A DNA stretch of 13,521 bases from an uncultured Actinomycetes bacterium. GTDB lineage: Bacteria > Actinomycetota > Actinomycetes > S36-B12. The translations under genes and the position numbers were made by a program. Positions 1-6,219 of this stretch are shown here, in pieces. The stretch lies in assembly GCA_905181745.1 (NCBI GenBank), contig CAJIYV010000012.1:1-13521 (forward strand), in the 5' to 3' direction. The notes beneath the pieces are model-generated. The model ran no database searches, was not told where the DNA came from, and saw only the letters and a list, made by a program, of their open reading frames with translations. The stretch's first letter is position 1; each line of letters starts with the position of its first letter.

Positions 1-135
1 GGGTGCCCAGAGAACCAAATCGCTTAACGCAAAGTCCGCTAGTAATGACCAATTCGACGTAAGAATCTCCAAAGCCGCGATTGCCTCTTGTGGGAGCTCG
101 GTGCGCTCCCACAAGGTTTTAGCTACTTGCCCCAC
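1..135 (-). CDS. pdtaS: PdtaS-like sensor histidine kinase, N-terminal fragment (runs off left edge)
   Basis: This is a 45-codon open frame from a GTG at 133-135 that continues past the window edge. The product reads MGQVAKTLWERTELP..., then NWSLLADFALSDLVLWAP at residues 28-45. From memory this aligns without gaps to the N-terminus of mycobacterial PdtaS (HTVLP..., EWQLLADLSFAD), the start of its GAF-type sensor domain. PdtaS is a soluble histidine kinase that phosphorylates the RNA-binding antiterminator PdtaR. The kinase core lies outside the window. The GTG at 133-135 is preferred because a TANNNT hexamer (TAGTCT) sits exactly 6 nt upstream. A second in-frame GTG two codons earlier directly abuts that hexamer and would lie outside the transcript. 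In mycobacteria pdtaS is next to the TB7.3 biotinyl gene, which also occurs in this window, so the context agrees. Only 45 residues are visible, so this is a family call. Confidence 0.72.
   Translation of the reverse strand, partial: MGQVAKTLWERTELPQEAIAALEILTSNWSLLADFALSDLVLWAP
87..115. repeat. Perfect 11-bp inverted repeat with 7-nt loop inside the pdtaS 5' coding region
   Basis: The arms CTTGTGGGAGC (87-97) and GCTCCCACAAG (105-115) are perfectly complementary around a 7-nt loop. The element lies within codons 7-17 of the leftward kinase gene. If that mRNA is leaderless, the hairpin begins about 20 nt from its 5' end. A short T run (117-120) follows in the rightward direction, but the DNA is coding leftward, so a rightward terminator is unlikely. 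It could be an mRNA hairpin affecting early translation, or an operator just downstream of the shared promoter. Confidence 0.7.
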
Positions 136-141
136 GCACAC

Positions 142-147
142 AGACTA
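142..147 (-). promoter_or_regulatory. Putative -10 element for leaderless pdtaS
   Basis: Read leftward the hexamer is TAGTCT. It fits TANNNT and ends 6 nt before the GTG start at 135, so transcription would begin at or next to the start codon. It shares bases 146-147 with the rightward hexamer. No convincing -35 is visible. Confidence 0.5.
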
Positions 148-151
148 ACGT
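146..151 (+). promoter_or_regulatory. Putative -10 element for the leaderless IlvG-like gene
   Basis: TAACGT is followed by GGACCC and then the ATG at 158. The 6-nt spacing places the start codon at the expected transcription start, and there is no Shine-Dalgarno sequence. It overlaps the opposite-facing pdtaS hexamer by two bases. Confidence 0.55.
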
Positions 152-157
152 GGACCC

Positions 158-1777
158 ATGAGTGCCGAGGATTTACCCGCAGCCGGCCACCAGGTGATCG
201 CAGCAGCCGAAAAATACGGGGTAAAACATCTTTTTACTCTTTCTGGCGCCCATATCTTTCCCCTCTACGACGCATGCGAAAAGCGGCCACATGCACCCGC
301 TCTGGTGGATACCCGAAGTGAGCAAACAGCGGGCTTTGCTGCTGAAGCAGCCGCGCGACTCACCCGCACCCCGGGCTTTGTGGCAGCCACCGCCGGGCCC
401 GGGGTCACTAACCTCCTCACCCCGATCACCAGCGCGTTTTTTAACGGGGCGCCACTTGTTGCAATCGGCGGTAGATCCCCTGACTTTCGTTGGGGACTTG
501 GCGCTTTGCAGGAGCTAGATCAGCCACCGCTATTTACCTCAGTGACCAAGTCGGCGGTCACCGCACATGATTGTGAACAGGTCGGCACCCTCACCGAGGC
601 TGCCTTCGCAACTGCAATGTCACCACACCAAGGCCCAACTTTTCTCGACATCCCCATGGACAAACTTTTTACGCCTGCGCCAGTCCTCACCGAACCACTG
701 GCAAGTATCACGAAGCCGCAGTCAGACCTCACCCAACTTGACCTCGCAATCGAAATGATCAGTGCTGCGCAACGCCCGGTGATTATCGCCGGTGGAGATA
801 TCTGGCAAAATCGAGCAGAACTTGAATTCCGGGCGCTTGTGGCGCAAATCGGCATTCCAGTGATTGTCAACGGAATGGCGCGTGGGATTCTGAACCCAGC
901 GAATCCGCTACTGGTAACTCCGGCTCGCTCATACGCACTCAAGAATGCCGACCTCGTAATCGTGGCAGGAACCCCACTTGATTTTCGACTTGGCTATGGA
1001 GATTTCGGCGGCGCACACGTGATTTTTATTTCCGATGACCCCCGGACATCACCCCTTGCCCAAGCAGTTCGCATTACGGGTGATCTACCTGACCTGATGA
1101 GCACCATTGCTACCTGCCTTTCGAAACCTGTGGGCACCCAATCTTGGAAAGACGACTTGGCGCAACGCAGTTCGACCGTCCGATTGAGCAATTCCGAATT
1201 GATGGCAACCCGCCAAGAAATGATTCATCCGGCGCAAATCTATGGCGAACTCATCCCCCGATTAACCGAGTCAACGATCACAATCGGTGACGGCGGAGAC
1301 TTTGTTTCCTTTGCAGGTAAATTCATTGAGCCGCAACAACCCGGTCGCTGGCTTGATCCAGGACCGTTCGGCGCATTGGGCACAGGAATGGGGTACGCGC
1401 TTGGGGCCGGGAAGTCGTTTCCTAGCGACCCCCTTGTATTGCTTCTCGGAGACGGGGCTGCTGGGTTCTCACTCATGGACGTTGATTCACTGGTGAGACA
1501 CGATGTAGCGTGCACAATTATTGTCGGAAATAACGCTGGTTGGGGTCTTGAACGACACCCGATGCGTTTTCTTTACGGATACGACGTGCTTGCTGAACTG
1601 GAACCAAGTCGCTATGACCAAGTGGTCGGGGCGTTGGGCGGGGCTGGGGAGATTGTCACCGAGATTTCCGATCTAGGTCCAGCTCTTGACCGTGCCATGA
1701 ATTCAGGAGTCCCTTACTTAGTAAATGTCATGACCGACCCCGAAGTGGCATATCCTCGCTCAACCACGGGCATCTAA
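158..1777 (+). CDS. IlvG-like thiamine-diphosphate-dependent enzyme (acetolactate synthase / 2-hydroxyacyl-CoA lyase superfamily)
   Basis: This 539-residue protein has the three-domain ThDP layout: an N-terminal PYR domain, a central domain (about 190-330) and a C-terminal PP domain. E55 in DTRSEQTAGFAAE is the expected ThDP-activating glutamate. GDG at 431-433 and NN at 458-459 form the metal-diphosphate motif. From memory it resembles M. tuberculosis IlvG along its whole length, including the ends FTLSGAH and AYPRS. The PP segment GDGAAGFSLMDVDSL is closer to oxalyl-CoA decarboxylase and 2-hydroxyacyl-CoA lyase (GFSGMEVET) than to the genuine acetolactate synthase catalytic subunit. No regulatory IlvN-like gene is nearby. 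A branched-chain amino acid role is therefore doubtful; C-C lyase chemistry on a 2-oxoacid or 2-hydroxyacyl-CoA is an inference. The start is supported by the TAACGT element. Confidence 0.85.
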   Translation: MSAEDLPAAGHQVIAAAEKYGVKHLFTLSGAHIFPLYDACEKRPHAPALVDTRSEQTAGFAAEAAARLTRTPGFVAATAGPGVTNLLTPITSAFFNGAPLVAIGGRSPDFRWGLGALQELDQPPLFTSVTKSAVTAHDCEQVGTLTEAAFATAMSPHQGPTFLDIPMDKLFTPAPVLTEPLASITKPQSDLTQLDLAIEMISAAQRPVIIAGGDIWQNRAELEFRALVAQIGIPVIVNGMARGILNPANPLLVTPARSYALKNADLVIVAGTPLDFRLGYGDFGGAHVIFISDDPRTSPLAQAVRITGDLPDLMSTIATCLSKPVGTQSWKDDLAQRSSTVRLSNSELMATRQEMIHPAQIYGELIPRLTESTITIGDGGDFVSFAGKFIEPQQPGRWLDPGPFGALGTGMGYALGAGKSFPSDPLVLLLGDGAAGFSLMDVDSLVRHDVACTIIVGNNAGWGLERHPMRFLYGYDVLAELEPSRYDQVVGALGGAGEIVTEISDLGPALDRAMNSGVPYLVNVMTDPEVAYPRSTTGI

Positions 1778-2164
1778 TCAAATCCAAGAGTTGCGATCAA
1801 CCCGCACGCGAGTAATTTTGCCTGTGCCAACTTGTATCTCCGCATTGCGAAGGTCTATGGAGAAAATAATCCGATCACCGGATACAGATTCAACCAGTGC
1901 ATTGGCGTACACACTCTCCCCAACTGACGTGGGGAACAGATGTAAAAAATCAATCTTGTATCCCACCGTTGTGCAGTCACCGCAGACCGCTTCAGATATT
2001 GCAATAGTGGTTACCGCCTCGCACCAGGCAATTGCCATAGGTGTTGCCAATACATTTACAGATCCGCTGCCCAGAGCTATCGCTGTATCCCTTGGGCTCA
2101 CCGTGAACTCGCGCTGTGCCGCATGGCCAACGACGTGATCAAGGCAAGCACATGAGGCGCTCAT
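1778..2164 (-). CDS. FlK-like hotdog-fold thioesterase
   Basis: This 128-residue protein is about the length of fluoroacetyl-CoA thioesterase FlK and relatives. The family segments are present: GSGSVNVLATP (32-42), then TTVGYKIDFLHLFPTSVG (65-82). The likely catalytic residues T41, E49 and H75 line up with FlK Thr42, Glu50 and His76. The expected role is hydrolysis of a small acyl-CoA in the cytoplasm; the natural substrate is unknown, and most actinobacterial relatives are not tied to fluoroacetate. Its ATG overlaps the TGA of the upstream biotinyl gene (ATGA, 2161-2164) with no separate ribosome binding site, so it is probably translationally coupled to that gene. Its stop codon directly abuts that of the convergent ThDP gene. 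Confidence 0.8.
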   Translation of the reverse strand: MSASCACLDHVVGHAAQREFTVSPRDTAIALGSGSVNVLATPMAIAWCEAVTTIAISEAVCGDCTTVGYKIDFLHLFPTSVGESVYANALVESVSGDRIIFSIDLRNAEIQVGTGKITRVRVDRNSWI

Positions 2165-2370
2165 TGGAGAATTACCAGCAGATCGCCTTCGTTGACAACA
2201 TCACCCACCACTACGGCAAACTCACTGACCACTCCCGCACTTTCCGCCAGTACTGGAATCTCCATTTTCATGGACTCTAAGACCAACAACGTGTCCCCGA
2301 TCGCGACATGATCACCGATCCTTGCCTCTAGTGAGTGGACAGAGGCAACCATCTCCGCGACAACATGCAT
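2161..2370 (-). CDS. Biotinyl/lipoyl attachment protein, TB7.3-like (stand-alone BCCP domain)
   Basis: This 69-residue protein is a single biotinyl domain. ESMKMEIPV holds the canonical MKM, with K35 as the predicted biotinylation site, and GDVVNEGDLLVIL closes the fold. Length and sequence match, from memory, the 71-residue biotinylated protein TB7.3 (Rv3221c) of M. tuberculosis. It would act as a swinging carrier for an acyl-CoA carboxylase or transcarboxylase whose subunits are elsewhere; the partner is not known from this window. It starts 9 nt after the SRAP stop, yet has its own TANNNT hexamer (TAAGAT) 6 nt ahead of the ATG. It overlaps the thioesterase start by 4 nt, which ties a CoA-ester hydrolase to a biotinyl carrier. 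Confidence 0.9.
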   Translation of the reverse strand: MHVVAEMVASVHSLEARIGDHVAIGDTLLVLESMKMEIPVLAESAGVVSEFAVVVGDVVNEGDLLVILQ

Positions 2371-2376
2371 GGCCCG

Positions 2377-2382
2377 ATCTTA
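2377..2382 (-). promoter_or_regulatory. Putative -10 for the leaderless TB7.3-like gene, overlapping the SRAP stop codon
   Basis: Read leftward, TAAGAT is followed by CGGGCC (6 nt) and the ATG at 2370. Its first three bases are the TAA stop of the SRAP gene (2380-2382). There is no Shine-Dalgarno sequence ahead of the biotinyl gene, which fits leaderless initiation from an internal promoter. Confidence 0.45.
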
Positions 2383-3051
2383 GTCCGTTGAATTCAACTC
2401 CTCGATCAGCGCGGGCGAATTATTGCCCACAGAATTTACAGCTCGATCGACCCGGAATGCCCGCAAATCAGATCGGGCTAATAAGAGCTCCCGTGCCAAT
2501 TCCACATCACATTCGGGGTCAAGCCATGCGCCCCAATGTGAGGCGACAATACAAGCTGGCATTCGGTTATGAATTGATTCCAGGTTCGGCTGAGCTGCCA
2601 AAGTGATGATCGCGCACGTCGATTGGGCTTGTCCGTCGATCACGCTTTCAACGATCAGCCCCGCTAGGGCCATGGGATGAGGATCGCCGAGCGGAGGGGA
2701 AATAAAATATGGATCTTTCGCCGGACGCTTCCACTCGTAGTAGGCGGTGGCCGGGATAAGTATTCGATGAGTGGCAAAAGCTTTTGCGAAAGTCATCTTT
2801 TCAATCACGCTTTCACCCCGTGCATTTATCAGCAAAGTTGACGCCTTCCGGCTCCATTTTGGCAGGATCCCCCAACGCACTTCGGTCAGAACCCTGCTTC
2901 CAGCAACTGAGGTGATCACGGGAATATTTACACTGGGTGCCACGTTGTAATTCGGTCTGAACTCTTGCCCTACAAGCTCAGGATCTAGCTCCGCATCGAA
3001 ATCAGTTGCGAGCACATTGGGGTCATGTACTAAGACATATCGACCGCACAT
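2380..3051 (-). CDS. SRAP-domain protein (YedK/HMCES family abasic-site DNA-protein crosslinker)
   Basis: This 223-residue protein begins MCGRY. Removal of Met exposes Cys2, which forms a thiazolidine crosslink with abasic sites in single-stranded DNA in this family. The other active-site positions are visible: N36 in YNVAPS, E106 in YYEWKR and H161 in IHNRMP, matching the Asn, Glu and His of E. coli YedK. The length is normal for the family. The start is certain because Cys2 must follow the initiator Met. It diverges from aroA across 36 bp, as in the mycobacterial Rv3226c/aroA pair recalled from memory. The expected role is to shield abasic sites until repair; the exonuclease III gene further right acts on the same lesion but is in a separate unit. 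Confidence 0.93.
   Translation of the reverse strand: MCGRYVLVHDPNVLATDFDAELDPELVGQEFRPNYNVAPSVNIPVITSVAGSRVLTEVRWGILPKWSRKASTLLINARGESVIEKMTFAKAFATHRILIPATAYYEWKRPAKDPYFISPPLGDPHPMALAGLIVESVIDGQAQSTCAIITLAAQPNLESIHNRMPACIVASHWGAWLDPECDVELARELLLARSDLRAFRVDRAVNSVGNNSPALIEELNSTD
2387..2398. repeat. 12-bp perfect palindrome upstream of the TB7.3-like gene
   Basis: GTTGAATTCAAC is self-complementary. It lies within the last codons of the SRAP gene and ends 4 bp before the putative -10 (TAAGAT) of the biotinyl gene. The position suits an operator, but a 12-bp palindrome is expected a few times by chance in a window this size. Confidence 0.3.
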
Positions 3052-3057
3052 GTGTCG

Positions 3058-3063
3058 ATAGTA
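3058..3063 (-). promoter_or_regulatory. Putative -10 for the leaderless SRAP gene
   Basis: Read leftward, TACTAT is followed by six bases (CGACAC) and the ATG at 3051. This is the standard leaderless arrangement seen at several starts in this window. There is no Shine-Dalgarno sequence. Confidence 0.55.
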
Positions 3064-3075
3064 GGGCGTAAGTGA

Positions 3076-3081
3076 AAGACT
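3076..3081 (+). promoter_or_regulatory. Weak -10-like element for aroA
   Basis: AAGACT is followed by GTCCCC and the ATG at 3088. The 6-nt spacing matches the other starts, but the first base is A rather than T, so the match is partial. It lies back to back with the SRAP hexamer, 12 bp between them. Confidence 0.3.
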
Positions 3082-3087
3082 GTCCCC

Positions 3088-4401
3088 ATGACTGACTGGG
3101 GAGCTCCTGTGGCGACTAGGGCGATCAACGCCACGATCACCCTGCCTAGTTCCAAATCCTTGAGCAACCGGGAACTCATTCTGAGTGCACTCGCGGACTC
3201 TCCCTCAACACTTCACGGTGTACTCGACGCCCGAGACACGATCTTAATGATCGAAGGCCTCAGATCACTCGGAGTTGACATTGAGGAACGTGGCCGGGAT
3301 GCGGCTGGGAATTTGGATCTCGTTGTGATCCCGCACTTCTTGCGCGCTTCTTATGAGTCACCCACGGTGATCAATGTCGGGCTTGCGGGAACTGTAATGA
3401 GATTTCTGCCACCGGTTGCCGCCTTCGCACATGGAGACTCCTATTTCGATGGGGATGCCGGTGCACGCAAGCGACCCATGGCCACTCTGCTTGAAGCATT
3501 GAAGGATCTAGGGGTTGAAGTGGAAGATCGCGGACGGCTTCCCTTCCTGATCCATGGCAAAGGGCAGGTACGCGGTGGTGAAGTCGTACTGGATGCCTCC
3601 AAATCCAGCCAATTTGTTTCAGCGTTGCTGCTCAGCGCAGCCCGGTGTGATGCCGGTGCCACTATCCGACACGTACCCGCAGATCTGGGAAATCCGCGCG
3701 ACGTCCCAAGCCTGCCCCACGTCGAAATGACGATCAATTCACTCGCAAGGCGTGGTGTCACCGTGCACCGCACAAGCTCAGCGCGGGATTCTTGGCATGT
3801 GGATCCACAAAATATTAATGGAATTGACCTCACCCTCGAAGGTGACCTTTCCAATGCGACCCCGTTCTTTGCAGCGGCTCTGATTGCCTCTGGTGAAGTC
3901 ACCTGTACTGACTGGCCTTTTAACTCGGTGCAGCCAGTGACTGCGATCGCACAGGTTTTCGAAGCCATGGGTGCACGCATTACCCGCTCAGCTGGCCTGT
4001 TCTCCCTGAGCGGTGTTGGCGAAATCCAAGGAATCGACGTTGATCTTTCCGACATTGGTGAGGTTGCTCCCACCATCACAGCTTTATGCGCCCTGGCTGA
4101 GACACCGTCTTATCTTCGTGGGATCGGACATTTGCGCGGGCATGAGACCGATCGGCTCAGTGCCCTTGCGACTGAAATTAACCAACTCGGTGGACACGTG
4201 ATCGAGGAACCCACCGCATTACGCATAAATCCAGCACGATTACATGGCGGAACATTCCACACCTATGAAGACCACCGCATGGCGACAGCAGGGGCCATTT
4301 TAGGGCTTAGAGTGCCGGGAATTGTCGTTGAGAACATCGAGACAACAGGGAAGACGCTCCCCGACTTCACGCACCGCTGGGAAGAACTCCTCAATAAGTG
4401 A
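3088..4401 (+). CDS. aroA: 3-phosphoshikimate 1-carboxyvinyltransferase (EPSP synthase)
   Basis: AroA joins shikimate 3-phosphate and phosphoenolpyruvate to give EPSP, the sixth step of the shikimate pathway. The 437-residue length is normal. Landmarks are K23-S24 and R28 in SSKSLSNR, GLAGTVMR (98-105), KSSQFVSALLLSAAR (172-186), D322 in SDIGEVAPT, E353 and R356 in GHETDRL, R397 in EDHRMA, and K422 in GKTLPDF. These correspond to the substrate-binding and catalytic residues of the E. coli enzyme (K22, D313, E341, R344, R386, K411). The residue equivalent to E. coli P101 is F106, as in mycobacterial AroA from memory. It is the first gene of a rightward operon; its TGA overlaps the GTG start of rsgA (GTGA, 4398-4401). 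Confidence 0.97.
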   Translation: MTDWGAPVATRAINATITLPSSKSLSNRELILSALADSPSTLHGVLDARDTILMIEGLRSLGVDIEERGRDAAGNLDLVVIPHFLRASYESPTVINVGLAGTVMRFLPPVAAFAHGDSYFDGDAGARKRPMATLLEALKDLGVEVEDRGRLPFLIHGKGQVRGGEVVLDASKSSQFVSALLLSAARCDAGATIRHVPADLGNPRDVPSLPHVEMTINSLARRGVTVHRTSSARDSWHVDPQNINGIDLTLEGDLSNATPFFAAALIASGEVTCTDWPFNSVQPVTAIAQVFEAMGARITRSAGLFSLSGVGEIQGIDVDLSDIGEVAPTITALCALAETPSYLRGIGHLRGHETDRLSALATEINQLGGHVIEEPTALRINPARLHGGTFHTYEDHRMATAGAILGLRVPGIVVENIETTGKTLPDFTHRWEELLNK

Positions 4402-5384
4402 AATCACACAATCTAGATGAGGACGATGTTCGGGTAAGACCGGGCAAGAAAAAATCACGCCCCCGCACAAAGGACCGACCGAGTTTTAGCAATATGTTTT
4501 TCGGGTCGGTCTCGACCGTTGACCGTGGGCGGTTCACCGTGAACCCCGAGGGCGACACTTCGATCCTCTACGCAGTTAAGGCTCGTGAACTCGGTCGAAA
4601 AGGCCTAGTTGTGGGCGACCGAGTGGCAATGGTCGGGGACCCGAATGGAGGTATTGACCACCAGGTGCGCATTGTTCGGCGGGAAAATCGATCCACAGAG
4701 CTGCGGCGCACGGCAGATGACGACGATCCACAAGAGCGCGTGATCGTTGCCAACGCTGATCTCCTCGGGGTCGTCGTTGCGGCCGCCAATCCGGAACCCA
4801 GGATTGGCTTTATTGACCGCGCAATCGTTGCAGCACTCGATGCAGCAGTTACGCCTTTCCTCGTGGTGACTAAATCAGATCTCAAGGATCCCAGCGCCTT
4901 GGTGAATATCTACCAAGAACTCGCAATTCCAATTTTCATAGTGAACAGCGGACTGGCGCCGGATCAACTTAAGGAATTCGTAAAAGGACACACCAGCGTG
5001 TTGCTGGGTCACTCAGGCGTCGGAAAATCAACGCTGATAAATGAACTCGCGCCAGATGCGCATCGAATCACCGGTACTGTCAATGACCTGACCGGTAAGG
5101 GGAAACATACATCAACCAGCGTTATCGCATTTCCCCTGCCAAAAGCAAATGGGATAGTGATTGATACGCCAGGCATTAGGTCATTTGGGTTAGCTCACGT
5201 TTCCAGGGAAACTATTATTGCTTCCTACCCGGATCTTGCGTTTTACACCGAGAATTGTCCCCGTGCATGTAGCCATAATGAACCTGACTGCGCTCTGGGA
5301 GGCGTTACCGATCCGATCGTCCTTGAGCGGGTAGAGTCCATGCGTAATCTTCTCGCCGGTAATAGTGCAATAGGGGTGCAATGA
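4398..5384 (+). CDS. rsgA: Ribosome small-subunit-dependent GTPase A (RsgA)
   Basis: RsgA is a circularly permuted GTPase that acts late in 30S subunit maturation. The 328-residue protein has a basic N-terminal tail (KKKSRPR), an OB-fold (about 33-100), then the permuted GTPase motifs: G4 TKSD (158-161), G1 GHSGVGKST (204-212), G2 around 235-240 and G3 DTPG (256-259). The C-terminal zinc site is intact with C287, C291, H293 and C298. The GTG at 4398 overlaps the aroA stop. The N-terminal tail reads through to it and no later start precedes the OB-fold well. It ends in a 4-nt ATGA overlap with hisN. Confidence 0.95.
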   Translation: MKSHNLDEDDVRVRPGKKKSRPRTKDRPSFSNMFFGSVSTVDRGRFTVNPEGDTSILYAVKARELGRKGLVVGDRVAMVGDPNGGIDHQVRIVRRENRSTELRRTADDDDPQERVIVANADLLGVVVAAANPEPRIGFIDRAIVAALDAAVTPFLVVTKSDLKDPSALVNIYQELAIPIFIVNSGLAPDQLKEFVKGHTSVLLGHSGVGKSTLINELAPDAHRITGTVNDLTGKGKHTSTSVIAFPLPKANGIVIDTPGIRSFGLAHVSRETIIASYPDLAFYTENCPRACSHNEPDCALGGVTDPIVLERVESMRNLLAGNSAIGVQ

Positions 5385-6175
5385 GTCAGTTCTCCGTTGA
5401 CCTCGAATTCGCACAACATCTTGCTGATCGCGCGGAGGCAATTTCACTCTCACGCTTTAACGCACTGGACCTCAACGTGACCCAAAAACCTGATCTCACT
5501 CCCGTCAGTGATGCTGATCTTGCAGTGGAGACAGAACTGCGCGCCCAAATAGCAGCGCACAACCCAGATGACAGCGTGATCGGTGAAGAATTCGGCCACA
5601 CCTCACTCGGTGAACGCACCTGGATTATTGATCCAATTGATGGAACGAAGAATTACGTCCGCGGTGTACCCGTATGGGCGACCTTGATTGCTTTGCGCGA
5701 AGGCGGGAAAATCACCGTCGGTCTGGTGAGCGCCCCTGCGCTGGGTCGCCGATGGTGGGCAGAAATTGGCCTCGGCGCATGGGTTCAAGAACTGGGTTCT
5801 GACTCCCCCCGCCGCCTGTACGTCAGTTCGGTTCAGAAGATGGGTAACGCGTCATTTTCATTTTCTGATCAACAAGGTTGGGATCAATCTGACTTTGAGG
5901 GTTTGCGCTCGGCCACCTGGCGTCAGCGGGCTTATGGCGATTTCTGGTCCCACGTTTTACTCGCCGAGGGCGCCGTTGACGTGAGTGCAGAGCCCGAACT
6001 CGCGCTCTACGACTATGCCGCACTGTTGCCCATCGTGGCTGAAGCAGGGGGGAAAGCTTCTCAATTTGACGGCACGCCCCTACCCATCCACGACCCTGAC
6101 ATTGAACCATCACTTATCTGCTCCAACGGCTCGCTGCACCAACAATGCCTCAAATTACTCAAAGTACAGACATAA
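5381..6175 (+). CDS. hisN: Histidinol-phosphatase, inositol monophosphatase family (HisN)
   Basis: This 264-residue protein removes phosphate from L-histidinol phosphate, the penultimate stage of histidine synthesis, using Mg2+. The family metal ligands are E69 in IGEE, D84 and D87 in DPIDGTKNYVRG, and D211 in LYDYAAL. The segment KPDLTPVSDADLAVE (36-50) and the stretch GVPVWATLIAL followed by VSAPALGRRWW match, from memory, actinobacterial HisN (Rv3137, SCO5208) more closely than generic inositol monophosphatases. It overlaps rsgA by ATGA. AGGGG, six nt upstream of the ATG, may also act as a ribosome binding site. The aroA-rsgA-hisN order supports the call. Confidence 0.92.
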   Translation: MSQFSVDLEFAQHLADRAEAISLSRFNALDLNVTQKPDLTPVSDADLAVETELRAQIAAHNPDDSVIGEEFGHTSLGERTWIIDPIDGTKNYVRGVPVWATLIALREGGKITVGLVSAPALGRRWWAEIGLGAWVQELGSDSPRRLYVSSVQKMGNASFSFSDQQGWDQSDFEGLRSATWRQRAYGDFWSHVLLAEGAVDVSAEPELALYDYAALLPIVAEAGGKASQFDGTPLPIHDPDIEPSLICSNGSLHQQCLKLLKVQT

Positions 6176-6207
6176 CTCGAAAGAGTTGCCAGACTAGGTT
6201 TTCAACC

Positions 6208-6214
6208 GAGGAGG
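6208..6214 (+). promoter_or_regulatory. Strong Shine-Dalgarno deciding the start of the CBS-domain gene
   Basis: GAGGAGG ends 5 nt before the ATG at 6220. It is the strongest ribosome binding site in the window and selects this start over an in-frame ATG at 6145 that lies inside hisN. Confidence 0.8.
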
Positions 6215-6219
6215 CACAC

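Noticed and set aside
87..120. Rho-independent terminator for a rightward gene ending before position 87
   Set aside because: The hairpin plus T run looks like one, but the same DNA is open and recognisably PdtaS-like on the opposite strand, and no rightward gene end could be identified.
88..321. 77-codon rightward open frame
   Set aside because: It spans the divergent promoter region and the 5' end of the ThDP gene in another frame, with an arginine/proline-rich product unlike any family.
3441..4079. 212-codon leftward open frame inside aroA
   Set aside because: It is antisense to a complete, motif-rich aroA and its product is low-complexity and Ser/Arg/Thr-rich, typical of a shadow frame.
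6145..6219. Earlier in-frame start giving a 169-residue CBS protein
   Set aside because: The extra 25 residues lie partly within hisN and are unlike a CBS domain; the GAGGAGG site fits the ATG at 6220.
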